Below, one piece after another: positions 45,206 through 56,477 of a stretch of 64,000 nt of DNA; the first letter of the stretch is position 1; the number at the start of each line of letters is the position of its first letter. The translations under genes and the position numbers were made by a program. The stretch is from CAWATG01 sp963785035. Lineage in GTDB: Bacteria > Actinomycetota > Acidimicrobiia > IMCC26256 > CAWATG01. Below the pieces are notes generated by a model that was not told the origin of the DNA, did no database searches, and saw nothing but the letters and a program-made list of their open reading frames with translations. Location of the stretch: the NCBI GenBank assembly GCA_963785035.1, contig CAWATG010000005.1, positions 248,001 to 312,000 on the forward strand, read 5' to 3'.

Positions 45206-45985
45206 TCAACTCGGGTTAAACCGGGCAACACCTGGCGCCGGTTTGGTGTCATGTGCCGCGAAGTCGCGGACATAGTCCACGATCACGCTGCCCGTCCAGA
45301 CTGGAGAAACCGGAATCAAATCGACCTGGGGCGTAACCCTCCAGGTATTCGCGGCCGGCCGGTACGCTCGCCCGGGCAACAGATTCCGCGGTGCCCGGCG
45401 ACTGAGGGGCTTGCCGTACCCAGCAATTCGTTCAAGAACACGAGTTCACGACTGGTCCACACCGGATCGCCGAAGATCCCGCCGATGGGTTCACCCGCTG
45501 GCGGCGCTGGCGGCGCTGGCGGCGCCTGCGCCTGCGACCATGACCCCGCCACGAAATCGAACACATGGCGTAGCCCCGTCGCAAGAGTCGACCCCACCCG
45601 AACCGATCAACATCGCGCTGTCACCCATACACCACAGCTTTGGAGGAAACATCGGGTACTTCACGCCAGTCAGTGTCTTCGTTGGAAACCACCCGCCTGC
45701 GGGTTTCACACGAGCAGCACCAGGCTTGAGTGAATGCACCAACAGCGTTGGCTCCACCCATCCATCAACGCCGCCAAACACGAACAGCTTCGAACTCGTC
45801 CACACGACCGCCGGGTGTGACCGCGGTCCGAAACCACCAACCGGTACAAACCCCGTCTCGACCAACACCTGGGGCGCCGCTCCAGCAGGTCCGGCATCAC
45901 GATCGGCGATGCGATCCGCAGCTACCGCACCAACCACAAACAATGCCAACGCAGACACCAACGAAACAACACGCCGAACGGCCAT
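45206..45985 (-). CDS. Kelch-like secreted protein of the module (array II; frameshifted)
   Basis: Start ATG 45985, MAVRRVVSLVSALALFVVGA, a signal peptide. Then WTSSKLFVFGGVDGW, SLKPGAARVKPAGGWFPTKT, KLWCMGDSAMLIGSGGV, and after a shift LRHVFDFVAGSWSQAQAPP and PVWTSRELVFLN. After another shift the C-terminus reads RPAANTWRVTPQVDLIPVSP, VWTGSVIVDYVRDF and GVARFNPS ending at 45206. WxGxxLxVFGG and NTWRxxP are kelch-type blade signatures, so a beta-propeller is likely. It is shorter than the array I version, lacking a central section (YWVFSP region). It leads the EEP gene by 13 bases and overlaps no other gene. Confidence 0.62.
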
Positions 45986-46046
45986 GGCAAGGACACCGAA
46001 ACAGCCGCGCCGTGACCCGGCGCAGCAGAGGTCCTACGCTGGCGGC

Positions 46047-46658
46047 GTGAGCCAACCGCCGCACTACGAGACGGCTGATGCCAGGATCGACAAGCTCATC
46101 GTCGGCCCATTCGACAATGACGTCTACGTCGTTCGGTGCAAGCAGACAGGCGACGCCGTGCTCATCGACGCCGCCAATGAACATGAACTGCTCCTCGAAG
46201 TGAGCCGCACGTCCGGTGTGCGCCGCGTCCTCACCACGCACGGCCACGCAGATCACATCGGCGCAGTCACCCAACTTCGCGATGCCGGTATCGACATCGG
46301 GATCGGCGAAGCGGACGCGGCGATGCTTCCGACCTATGACTTCGTCATCAACGACGAGGACGTGATCGAAGTCGGTCGACTTCGACTGCGCGCGGTCCAT
46401 ACCCCAGGACACACTCCGGGTTCGGTGTGCTTCCTGCTCGAAGGACACGCGATTCTGATGACGGGAGACACGCTCTTCCCCGGAGGACCGGGAAACACCT
46501 CGTTCGCGCACTCCGATTTTGCAACGATCATCGATTCGATCGACCGCAGACTTTTCACCCTGCCGGGCGACCTCGTTGTCCTCCCCGGCCATGGCCTGGA
46601 CACCACACTCGACACGGAGCGGCCCCAACTCGACACCTGGATCGCCCGAGGCTGGTGA
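46047..46658 (+). CDS. Metallo-beta-lactamase-fold hydrolase, coupled to egtB
   Basis: 203 residues from GTG 46047. The MBL metal-binding motif is THGHADHIGA (HxHxDH), followed by HTPGHTPGSVCFLLEGHAIL, MTGDTLF (Asp bridging the metals) and a late LPGHG (His). It is glyoxalase II-like in size. Its TGA overlaps the GTG of egtB (GTGA), so it is made together with EgtB and may act in thiol or ergothioneine metabolism, e.g. on a thioester. That role is inferred from coupling. An alternative start at ATG 45984 would overlap the divergent kelch-like gene. Confidence 0.82.
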   Translation: MSQPPHYETADARIDKLIVGPFDNDVYVVRCKQTGDAVLIDAANEHELLLEVSRTSGVRRVLTTHGHADHIGAVTQLRDAGIDIGIGEADAAMLPTYDFVINDEDVIEVGRLRLRAVHTPGHTPGSVCFLLEGHAILMTGDTLFPGGPGNTSFAHSDFATIIDSIDRRLFTLPGDLVVLPGHGLDTTLDTERPQLDTWIARGW

Positions 46659-47957
46659 ACGTGCCGACGCCCGACCGCGAAGCGTTGTTGCGGCGGTATG
46701 CAAACGCACGCGCCTTCACAGACGCGCTTTGCGCGCCACTGTCGCCTGAAGACCAAATGGTGCAATCGATGCCCGACGCCAGTCCGACGAAGTGGCATCG
46801 CGCCCACACGACCTGGTTTTTCGAGACGTTCGTTCTCGCTGCCGCCGATCGAAACCGACGACCCGTCGACGAAACGTTCTCGTACTTGTTCAACTCCTAC
46901 TACGACGCTGTCGGCGCACGTCATCCCCGACATCAGCGCGGCCTGCTCACACGGCCGTCCTCGTACGAGGTCGGCGACTACCGCGCCGGGATCGACCGCG
47001 ACATCGCCGAACTGCTCGCGACGGGCTCAGCCGCAACCATCGCCGAGATCTCCGGCCGCATCGAACTCGGAATACACCACGAGCAGCAACATCAGGAGTT
47101 GCTGCTGATGGACATCAAACATGCGTTCTCGTGCAACCAATTCGACCCGGTCTATGCGCGTGCGCAGACAGGACGAACAGGTCAAGCAGCCGAAGCCACG
47201 GGCACGAAACCAACGACATGGGTTGATGTTCCAGGGGGTCAGTGCAACATCGGCGCCAATGTCGGCGGCTTCAGCTTCGATAACGAAGGGCCACGACATC
47301 GTGTCCTGCTCGAGCCGTTCCGGCTGGCCGATCGACCGGTCACCGCCGGCGAGTGGCTCGAATTCATGGCCGATGACGGATATTGCCGCCCCGAGCTCTG
47401 GCTCGCCGATGGGTGGGCAGCGGGTCGTCGCTCACAAGTGGAATGCCCCGCTGTATTGGCGACACGATGGCGACACGTGGTCACTGCTCACCCTGCATGG
47501 GCGTCGGACCGTCGATCCCGATGAACCCGTCGTCCACATCAGCCAATACGAAGCCGACGCATTCGCCCGATGGTCCCGCGCACGACTCCCGACCGAGTTC
47601 GAGTGGGAACACGCACAGACCTCACTACCAACCGCCGCTCCAGGCATCCTGCTGACCGAGGACGACCCAGAGCGTCAGGAATTGCATCCCCGCGGCACGG
47701 GCAGCCAAGACGGCCTTCGTCAAATGCTCGGTGACGTGTGGGAGTGGACCTCCAGCGCGTACCTGCCATACCCGCGTTTCCAACCCGCTCGCGGTGCGCT
47801 CGGCGAATACAACGGTAAGTTCATGAGCAGCCAAATGGTGTTGCGCGGCGGTTCGTGCGTGACCCCTGCCTCGCACATCCGCGGCACCTATCGAAATTTC
47901 TTCCCACCTGGTGCACGCTGGGTGTTCGGTGGTGTTCGCCTCGCCCGAGATTCCTGA
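46655..47957 (+). CDS. egtB: Ergothioneine synthase EgtB (one frameshift)
   Basis: Start GTG 46655 (VNVPTPDREALLRRYANARA). The N-terminal DinB-like domain has WHRAHTTWFFETF and GIHHEQQHQELLLMDIKHAF, supplying the three iron-binding histidines. The C-terminal FGE/sulfatase-modifying domain has WVDVPGGQCNIGANVGGFSF, and after a frame change near 47420, VVAHKWNAPLYWRHDGDTWS, RLPTEFEWEHA, LGDVWEWTSSAY and VLRGGSCVTP. Joined length is ~433, as expected. EgtB forms the C-S bond between trimethylhistidine and gamma-Glu-Cys or Cys using O2 and Fe(II). It is followed by egtD, 50 bases away. The shift may be a sequencing error. Confidence 0.87.
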
Positions 47958-48007
47958 GTTGCGCTTCCACAGCGCCAAAGCGGGACCCGACCTCCCCGGG
48001 AGACTCC

Positions 48008-49028
48008 ATGCCACTACACCCAACGGATCTCGTCATCGATGTTCATATCGACCGCGACGATTTGGTCGAGTCCCTGGGCGCCGATGTGCGTGCCGGCTTC
48101 GCGGCGTCTCCGAAAGATCTGCCACCCCGGTGGTTCTATGACGACCGGGGCTCGAATCTGTTCGACGCGATCACGCGCCTGCCCGAGTACTACCAGACGC
48201 GAGCGGAACGTTCGATCCTCTTACGAGTCGCCGACGAGATCGCAACCATCAGCGGTGCCGACACACTCGTCGAACTCGGAGCCGGCACGGCCGAAAAGAC
48301 GAGGGTTCTCCTCGCGGCGATGGCACGCCAATCCGTCTTGGCGCGTTTCGTGCCATTCGACGTCAGCGAAGCGACGCTACGCGCCACAGCCGCGGCCATT
48401 CACGAGGAATACGACATCGCAGTGCACGGAGTCGTCGGCGACTTCGACCGGCACCTCGACCGTATCCCTCGTGGGGGCACGCGCCTGATCGCCTCTACTT
48501 GGCGGCACCATCGGCAATCTGCTGCCCCAACGCCGTGCCGAGTTCCTCTCCACCATTGCCGAGGCGATGAACTCCCTCGACACGTTCCTCGTGGGGATCG
48601 ACCTCGTCAAGGACACCGAACGTCTGGTTTCAGCCTATGACGACGCTGCAGGCGTTACCGCTGAATTCAATCGAAATGTTCTTCATGTCATCAATACCGA
48701 ACTCGGCGCCGACTTCGATGTGATGCAGTTCTCGCACGTCGCGCGCTACAACCATCAAGAGGAACGCATCGAGATGTGGCTCCGCTCGTTGACAGATCAG
48801 ATCGTCAAGGTTCGGGACCTCGATCTCATCGTGGAGTTCGCTGCGAACGAGGAGATCCGTACTGAAACCAGCGCGAAGTTCTCGCCAGGTCGCATCAAGC
48901 GTGAACTGTCCGACGCGGGCCTGCACATGGTCCGCCTTTGGACTGATGATGCCGGCGAGTTTGCACTCTGTCTTGCGCGTCGGGAATTCGACCCCGATCA
49001 CGGCGACGGGGTCGGGCCTACAACGTAG
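48008..49028 (+). CDS. egtD: L-histidine N-alpha-methyltransferase EgtD (one frameshift)
   Basis: Start ATG 48008 (MPLHPTDLVIDVHIDRDDLV). SAM-dependent enzyme that makes trimethylhistidine (hercynine). Motifs: DLPPRWFYDDRGSNLFDAIT and LPEYYQTRAERSILL, typical of EgtD; motif I LVELGAGTAEKTRVLL; then RFVPFDVSEATL. Near 48490 an extra base breaks the frame, which resumes as GGTIGNLLPQRRAEFL, FLVGIDLVKDTERLVSAYDD, FNRNVLHVINTELGADFD and LWTDDAGEFALCLARRE. Joined length is ~339. No egtA, egtC or egtE is in the window. Its end overlaps the convergent debranching gene by 11 bases. Confidence 0.87.
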
Positions 49029-51151
49029 GTTTGCGGGCCGTACGCGCAATGGTAAGACCCTCTGGCAACCCGATGACCTCGAGGTGCTCGCGTTCCATCT
49101 CGATCGACAGGTGCCCGCCCATCAGGGGGATTTGTTCCAGGCGCAACATGCCGATCCAGTCGGGGATGGCCGGTGCGAGCTGCAACTCCGAATTGCGGAT
49201 ATCAGGCTCGAAACGCAGCATGGTCCGCAAGAACAGCAGCGGCGACGCGGCGGCCCATGCCTGCGGCGAACACGACGTCGGGTAGCTCACCGGATAGGGA
49301 TACTGCGACCGGTTCAAACCTGCGAAGAGTTCGGGCATCCGATTGCCGAAATGAGCGCCTGCGGCAACGAGTCCCTCCATCACACGATGCGACTCCTCGA
49401 TCATGCCGTACCGCATCAGCCCTGCAGCGCAGATCGCACTGTCATGAGGCCACACGCTGCCGTTGTGGTAGCTGATCGGGTTGTACCCGACCATGTTCTC
49501 CGCCAACGTCCGCACACCCCAACCGGAGAACATCTCGGCGGAGAGGAGGTGCTTGGCAACAATCGGGGCCTTCTCCTCATCGACGATGCCGGTCCAGAGG
49601 CAGTGACCCATGTTCGAGGTGAGGGCATCGAGCTGACGCTTGTCGCGATCGAGCCCCAAAGCGAACCAGCCGCGCTCCTCGATCCAGAAATCGCGGTTGA
49701 AGCGCGCCTTCAGGTCGGCGGCACGAACCCGGAGCGTCTCGGCCAGCACATCATCTCCGGCTTCGGTCGCGAAATGGCCCCGAGCGATGAGCGCCGCGTA
49801 CACGTAACCCTGTACCTCACAGAGCGCGATCGGCGCCTTGGCGAGCTGTCCGTCGGCAAATCGCGTTGAGTCCCACGAGTCCTTCCAGCCCTGGTTTTCC
49901 AACCCACGGTCGGTTGTCCGCTGGTATTCGACGTAACCGTCGCCGTCTCGATCGCCGAAGGTCGTGATCCACTCGAGCGCCCGGTCGGCAGCAGGAAGCA
50001 AAGCATCAACCTCAGCTTGAGAGTTACCCCATCGTCGCAGCTCACCGAGCAGCATGACGAACAGTGGCGTTGCGTCAGCCGTGCCGTAGTAGACGCGGCC
50101 TCCACCGAGGGACAGCTGCGCAGTCTCGCCGAAACGCATCTCGTGGAGAATCCGTCCGGGCTCCTCCTCGGTCCGCGGATCGACGTCGGCGCCCTGATGA
50201 CGAGCAAGGGTCTGCAGCGTGCCGAGCGCGAGATCGGGATCGATGAGCATCGCCATCCACGAGGTCAGCAACGAATCTCGCCCGAAGAGCGTCATGAACC
50301 ACGGTGCACCTGCCGCGACAACTGCTCGATCAGGATATTCCGGATCGAACAGGCGGAGTGCGGCCAGGTCCTCGGTCGAACGCCGGAGCAGAGCAGCGAA
50401 CCCAGCGTGGTCGGTGGTCGTGATGGGGAGATTACGTCGCCACGCCTCGAGTCGCTCGACCGGCTTCGCTACGGCGACTGCCTCACCGCAGAGATATCGC
50501 GGGATGATCGCCTGCCCATCGATCACCGGCGTCACCTGTATGCACGCGGTCCACTCGCCGCGGGCGGGAATGATCACCTCATACTGGGCAAGGTTTTCAC
50601 TCAGTTGGGGCGGCGGCGAAAAGTCGATGTGAACGCCACGACGAAAGGCGCCACGCCGATAGGTAAACCCGATGCGACTGTTCTCGCTCTGGATGCCAAG
50701 TTCACCGATCTTGGTAACACGACCTTCCTTCACCTCGAAGAGGTCCGCGAAGTCTGAATTCACTTCGATCTCGATCGAGCAGAACGCCGGCTCCTCTCCA
50801 AAGTTGCAGATCATCACGTCCTCGCGCATGCCGCGCCCGATGTAGCGGTGACGAAAGATCATGAGGTGTGAGTCCGCAGCCCCAGCGCGAGGATGATCAC
50901 GCGAGACGAACGAGCCGCTGAACGGGTCCGGGGTCGTCGCTGCGAGCGCCTCGGGCCACTGCCCGTTCACGCGCAGCTGGAGTTCGGAGAGAAAGCGCGT
51001 GTCACGGAAGAACATGCCGTGCGGGAGTGCCGCCACCATGTCGCCCGATCGCGCGAGATATGCAGAAAGCGGACCCTTCGATGAGCGTTACCGGCGCGCC
51101 ATCCGCCGATGACAGCGAGGCACTGGCACTGGTGGTCCAAGGCTGAGGCAT
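49018..51151 (-). CDS. Glycogen-debranching-type enzyme (amylo-alpha-1,6-glucosidase family; one frameshift near the start)
   Basis: The first ATG that fits is at 51151 (MPQPWTTSASASLSSADGAP), then VTLIEGSAFCIS; near 51058 the frame changes to SGDMVAALPHGMFFRDTRFL, which is the typical N-terminus of this family. The body has the N-terminal GDE domain and an (alpha/alpha)6 barrel with APWFMTLFGRDSLLTSWMAM, EEEPGRILHEMRFGE, YYGTADATPLFVMLLGELRR, NQGWKDSWDSTRF, NMGHCLWTGIV and NGSVWPHDSAICAAGLMRYG. Joined length is ~710. It probably hydrolyses alpha-1,6 or related glucosides of intracellular glucans. A GT4 gene is divergent from it. Confidence 0.83.
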
Positions 51152-51216
51152 TACCGCCAAACGCTAGCCCTCACGGGCAGAGTTCAACTGACTGCGTGAC
51201 GTATCTTTTCGTCGGC

Positions 51217-52236
51217 ATGCGCATCGCACAGATTGCTCCCGTCTGGTTCGCCGTCCCGCCCAGCGGATATGGCGGAATCGAGCTCGTGGTCTCGTTGCTT
51301 GCCGACGGACTCGCCGAACTCGGCCACGACGTCACGCTGTTCGCGAGCGGGGGATCTCGCACAAAAGCCCGTTTGGTGTCACCGTTGGCCGAGCCTCCGG
51401 ACCCCAGCCTCCTGGGCTCGGTTTGGTACGACACAGTCCACGTCACTGCCTCGTATCTCCAGGCCGATGATTTCGACGTGATCCATGACCATTCCGGGAT
51501 CATCGGCCCCGCGATCGGCGCCGTGCGTGGAAAGCCACCGATCGTTCACACCCTGCACGGCCCGTGGACCGACCAGGCCCGCCAGTACTACGGCCTGCTC
51601 CACGAACGGCTCAGCCTCATCGCGATTTCCGAGGCGCAGCGCGACGACAATCCCGACATCACCTATCGAGGTGTGATCCACAACGGCATCGACTTGGATG
51701 CGTACGAGTACCGTGCCGAGAAAGACGACTCGCTCGTCTATATCGGGCGCGCCAACCCGGACAAGGGTCCAGCACGGGCGATCGAGATCGCACGTCGGGC
51801 CGGTCGGCCGCTCACGTTGATCCTGAAACGAAATGAACCGCCCGAACGCACCTACTACCACGAGATCATCGAGCCGATGCTCGGCAGCGACATCACCGTT
51901 GTGGCAAACGTGTCACACGCAGAGAAGGTCGAGATGCTGGCGAGGTCGAAAGCGATGATCTTTCCAATTCAGTGGATGGAACCGTTTGGGCTGGTCATGA
52001 CCGAGGCGATGGCCTGCGGTACCCCCGTCATCACCACCAACTGGGGCGCAGCGCCTGAGCTCGTCGAGGACGGCGTGACGGGTTTCCGACGCGACAGCGA
52101 CGACGATCTTGTCGAGGCCCTGACGCACATCGACGAGATCTCGACGGCGGCGTGCCGCGACCGCGTCGAGCAGTACTTCTCCGACCACGCCATGGTCAAT
52201 TCCTACCTCGAGGTCTTCGAGCAGATCGTCGGCTGA
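51217..52236 (+). CDS. Glycosyltransferase family 4 protein
   Basis: 339 residues from ATG 51217 (MRIAQIAPVWFAVPPSGYGG); the frame is open upstream but the ATG matches the family start. Acceptor loop PSGYGGIELVVSLLADGLAE; HDHSGIIGPAIGAV; donor site LVYIGRANPDKGPARAIEIA; and PIQWMEPFGLVMTEAMACGT with the E-x7-E motif. It resembles the stand-alone GT4 proteins often found with trehalose or glycogen enzymes. It is divergent from the debranching enzyme gene; a shared role in glucan or glycolipid metabolism is possible but not shown. Confidence 0.85.
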   Translation: MRIAQIAPVWFAVPPSGYGGIELVVSLLADGLAELGHDVTLFASGGSRTKARLVSPLAEPPDPSLLGSVWYDTVHVTASYLQADDFDVIHDHSGIIGPAIGAVRGKPPIVHTLHGPWTDQARQYYGLLHERLSLIAISEAQRDDNPDITYRGVIHNGIDLDAYEYRAEKDDSLVYIGRANPDKGPARAIEIARRAGRPLTLILKRNEPPERTYYHEIIEPMLGSDITVVANVSHAEKVEMLARSKAMIFPIQWMEPFGLVMTEAMACGTPVITTNWGAAPELVEDGVTGFRRDSDDDLVEALTHIDEISTAACRDRVEQYFSDHAMVNSYLEVFEQIVG

Positions 52237-52278
52237 CGACGCAATCGGCACGACGCCGAGCGCGTGACAACTATTTCC

Positions 52279-52292
52279 CCTATGCCGATAGG
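52279..52292 (+). promoter_or_regulatory. Palindrome in the sufC-sufS-sufU promoter region
   Basis: CCTAT-GCCG-ATAGG, 19 bases before the sufC start, extends imperfectly to TTCC...GGAA on each side. TGACAA at 52265 and TAGGTG at ~52290 could be -35/-10 boxes with an 18-base spacer, which would place the palindrome over the -10. An operator for a SufR/Rrf2-type Fe-S sensor would fit, but no such regulator gene is in the window. Confidence 0.4.
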
Positions 52293-52310
52293 TGGAATTA
52301 TGCTGTTGAC

Positions 52311-53111
52311 ATGAGCGCCGCCGAAACATCACCCGAGAGCCCTCCCCTCCTCGTCATCACCGATCTCCACGCCGCTGCCGTCACCGACGATGCAGCACCA
52401 ACCGAGATCATCTCCGGCCTGTCGCTGACCGTCAATGCAGGCGAGGTCCACGCCATCATGGGTCCAAACGGATCCGGGAAGTCGACCCTCGCCAATACCC
52501 TCTTCGCCAGCCCCGCCTACGCGGTGACCGCAGGGACCATCGAGTTCAAGGGCGTTGACATCACGGCCAGCTCCACGGACGAACGCGCCGCGGCTGGGAT
52601 GTTCCTGGGGTTCCAACACCCCGAGGAGATTGCAGGCGTGAGCGTGCTGAGCTTCCTCCGCCAGGCGATGTCGCGACGCACGGGTATCGAGGACTTCTCG
52701 GTCCTCGAGGTGCGCATCAAGCTCATGGAGTGGACAGCCAGGCTCGGCATGGACTCTCGGTTCACCGAGCGTTATCTCAACGAGGGATTCTCCGGTGGCG
52801 AGAAGAAGCGCAACGAACTACTCCAGATGGCAATGCTCCAACCCGACGTTGCGATTCTCGACGAGACCGATTCGGGTCTCGACATCGACGCTCTCCGAAT
52901 CGTGGCCAACGGCATCGCCGAGATCCGCAAGGATCGCCCCGCGCTGGGCATCGTCATGATCACGCATTACCAACGAATCCTGGACTACCTCACACCCGAC
53001 GTCGTTCATATCCTCCTCGACGGGCGAATCGTGGCGACTGGCGGACCGGAACTCGCTGCCCGGGTCGAGACCGGCGGCTTTGAGACCTTTCGCGCGGCGG
53101 CCGCTTCCTGA
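52311..53111 (+). CDS. sufC: Fe-S cluster assembly ATPase SufC (first copy)
   Basis: 266 residues starting MSAAETSPESPPLLVITDLH. Walker A AIMGPNGSGKSTLANTLF, the SufC-specific GMFLGFQHPEEIAGVSVLSF, signature NEGFSGGEKKRNELLQMAML, Walker B AILDETDSGLDIDALRIVAN and the switch VMITHYQRIL are complete. It powers the SufBCD scaffold. Unusually it is separate from sufB/sufD, with sufS and sufU directly after it, while a second sufC follows the sufD gene on the other strand. It overlaps the sufS start by one base. The N-terminus is ~20 residues longer than usual. Confidence 0.88.
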   Translation: MSAAETSPESPPLLVITDLHAAAVTDDAAPTEIISGLSLTVNAGEVHAIMGPNGSGKSTLANTLFASPAYAVTAGTIEFKGVDITASSTDERAAAGMFLGFQHPEEIAGVSVLSFLRQAMSRRTGIEDFSVLEVRIKLMEWTARLGMDSRFTERYLNEGFSGGEKKRNELLQMAMLQPDVAILDETDSGLDIDALRIVANGIAEIRKDRPALGIVMITHYQRILDYLTPDVVHILLDGRIVATGGPELAARVETGGFETFRAAAAS

Positions 53112-54383
53112 TGGACGCCAACAGCGTGGACAGCAGCGGCCCAGGCCTCACAAGCACTGCAATTGCAGCGATCAAGGCCGACTTTCCGATCCTTCAACGT
53201 CAAGTAAACGGTAAGCGTTTGGTCTACCTTGATTCGGCAGCAACCTCCCAAAAGCCCCTACGGGTCCTCGATGCCATGGACACCTACTACCGCATGCGCA
53301 ATGCGAATGTCCACCGAGGTGTGTACACCGTCGCTGAGGAGGCAACCGCGGCGTTCGAGGCGGGGCGAGTAGCCGTCGCGCGATTCATCGGGGCATTGGA
53401 TCCCGCCGAGGTCATCTTTGTCCGCAACGCCACCGAGGCCATCAACCTCGTTGCCTACTCGTGGGCGCGCGCCAACCTGATGCCGGGTGACGCGATCGTG
53501 CTCACCCACCTCGAGCACCACGCCAACATCGTCCCCTGGCAGATGCTTGCGAGGGAACGCGCCGTCGAGATCCGATGGATCGGGCTCACCGAGACCTATG
53601 AGCTCGACCTCCACAATCTCGACGAATTGCTTGATGGGGCTCGCCTCCTTGCATTCAGCGCGATGTCGAACGTGCTTGGGACGATCACCGACGTTCCAGC
53701 CCTCGTCAACGCCGCTCATCGCGCCGGGGCCCTCGCACTCGTGGACGCATGCCAGGCGGTCCCGCACCTCCCCGTGGACGTTCGGACATGGGACGCAGAC
53801 TTCGTCGCGTTCTCCAGTCACAAGATGCTTGGCCCAACCGGCATCGGAGCACTCTGGGCGCGCCGTGCGCTTCTGGAGGAGATGCCACCGTTCCTCGGCG
53901 GAGGCGAGATGATCCGCGACGTCCGCCTCGACGGATTCACCACCAACGACCTTCCCTGGAAATTCGAAGCGGGAACGCCGGCAATCGCGGAGTCCGTCGG
54001 ATGGGGTGCCGCCGTCGAATACCTCGAGGAGGTGGGTACTCCCGGCCATTCGCCAACACGAACGTCACTTGACGGGCTACACACTCGACCGCCTCGCGGA
54101 GCGTTTCGGCACGAACCTGACGATCTACGGACCGCGCGATGTCGATCGCCGCGGCGGAGCAATCTCGTTCTTGTTCGACGGCATCCACGCCCACGACATC
54201 TCCCAGGTGGTCGACGAAAGCGGCATCTGCGTACGGGCGGGACATCACTGCGCAAAACCACTCATGCGAGTGCTTGGTGTCCCGGCAACCACACGGGCTT
54301 CCTTCTACCTCTACAACGACGAAGCAGATGCCGACGCGCTCGTTGACGCGTTGATCAAAGCCGAGTCTTTCTTTGCCATCTGA
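53111..54383 (+). CDS. sufS: Cysteine desulfurase SufS (one frameshift)
   Basis: Starts MDANSVDSSGPGLTSTAIAA, then DFPILQRQVNGKRLVYLDSA and ATSQKP. PLP-binding region: LVDACQAVPHLPVDVRTWDA and FSSHKMLGPTGIGALWARR with the Schiff-base Lys. Near 54037 an extra base changes the frame, and it resumes PAIRQHERHLTGYTLDRLAE, FDGIHAHDISQVVDESGICV and RAGHHCAKPLMRVL, with the catalytic Cys. Joined length is ~423. It takes sulfur from cysteine and hands it to SufU, whose gene follows after 17 bases. The shift in an essential gene is most likely a sequencing error. Confidence 0.88.
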
Positions 54384-54400
54384 GTAGGATCGATCACAAG

Positions 54401-54898
54401 ATGCCTGGCCTCGAAGACCTCTATCGAGAGATCATCCTCGACCACTACCGCGCCCCACGCAATCGCGGGGAGTTGCCGGTACCTCCTGCCGTGAAGGTCG
54501 AAGGGTTCAACCCCCTCTGTGGCGACGAAGTTGTGCTGTATCTCACCGTCGACGATGGCGGAACGATCGCGGACGTGAAGGTCTCCGGCCAAGGCTGCTC
54601 GATCAGTCAAGCTTCGTCGTCGATGATGACCGCCGCGATCAAAGGCAAGTCCGTGGCCGATGTCCGCAAGCTCGTGCGGGCATTCAAGGCGTTGATGTCG
54701 ATTCACGAGTCGAAACTCGGCGCCGATGGCGACACCGAAGCAAGCACCGACAAGGCATCCGGCGAATCCGACCTCGCCGATGTCAGGCTCGGGGACCTGG
54801 AAGCGATGCAGGGCGTCGTCAAGTATCCGGTCAGGATCAAGTGCGCAACACTGGCCTGGAACGCCCTCCTGCAGGCCCTCGATGAAGCCCGCGCTTAG
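54401..54898 (+). CDS. sufU: SufU sulfurtransferase/scaffold protein
   Basis: 165 residues. Starts MPGLEDLYREIILDHYRAPR, the SufU/IscU signature. Three conserved Cys: NPLCGDEV, SGQGCSISQASSSMMT and RIKCATLAWNALLQAL, plus Asp in CGDE, which bind zinc in SufU. The region between the second and third Cys has the SufU-type insertion (DGDTEASTDKASGESDLADV), absent in IscU, so the zinc-dependent sulfurtransferase type is favoured. It accepts sulfur from SufS and passes it to SufBCD. It ends the plus-strand suf group. Confidence 0.9.
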   Translation: MPGLEDLYREIILDHYRAPRNRGELPVPPAVKVEGFNPLCGDEVVLYLTVDDGGTIADVKVSGQGCSISQASSSMMTAAIKGKSVADVRKLVRAFKALMSIHESKLGADGDTEASTDKASGESDLADVRLGDLEAMQGVVKYPVRIKCATLAWNALLQALDEARA

Positions 54899-55008
54899 AA
54901 AAATGGCACCTGACCAGGGTTTCTGGCTCCCTTCCCCGGGGATTTGGAAACTCGCGTCAGGAGGGTGCTCCAGATGTGGGAGACTTTGAAGCCGAACAAG
55001 GAGTGGGA

Positions 55009-55179
55009 ATGGACTCGCAACTGCTCGAGATTATCGACGAAGCCCTCCACCGTTTCGGCGGTCGCGACCTCATCGCGAGTACCGAGGTGATCGACTTGTT
55101 GCTTGATCTTCGGACACAAGCAGCCAATCGCGATCTCGCTGCGCTCCTCGCGAGCGACCCCGCACCTGCTGGCGTCTGA
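55009..55179 (+). CDS. Small hypothetical protein
   Basis: 56 residues from ATG 55009, with AAGGAGTGGGA just upstream as a good ribosome-binding site. It is helical and acidic: MDSQLLEIIDEALHRFGGRD then LIASTEVIDLLLDLRTQAAN. I do not recognise it. The strong RBS, the sensible composition and the position between sufU and the transpeptidase gene support a real gene. An ATG at 54976 would extend it by 11 residues but has a poorer site. Confidence 0.6.
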   Translation: MDSQLLEIIDEALHRFGGRDLIASTEVIDLLLDLRTQAANRDLAALLASDPAPAGV

Positions 55180-55300
55180 CCCAGCGGGGCCACGCGAGGT
55201 ATGAAGATTCGCTTGTCGTGTCGCGCACGATAGGCTCCGCAGCGTTGTTGCTTTCCGCGTTGTCGGCATGCAACAGATGCCGGGTGCCACGCTAGGAGCA

Positions 55301-56441
<1,141 letters not shown>

Positions 56442-56477
56442 CGCTACAAAGCCGGGAGGTCCCTCGGCTGGGCGACG

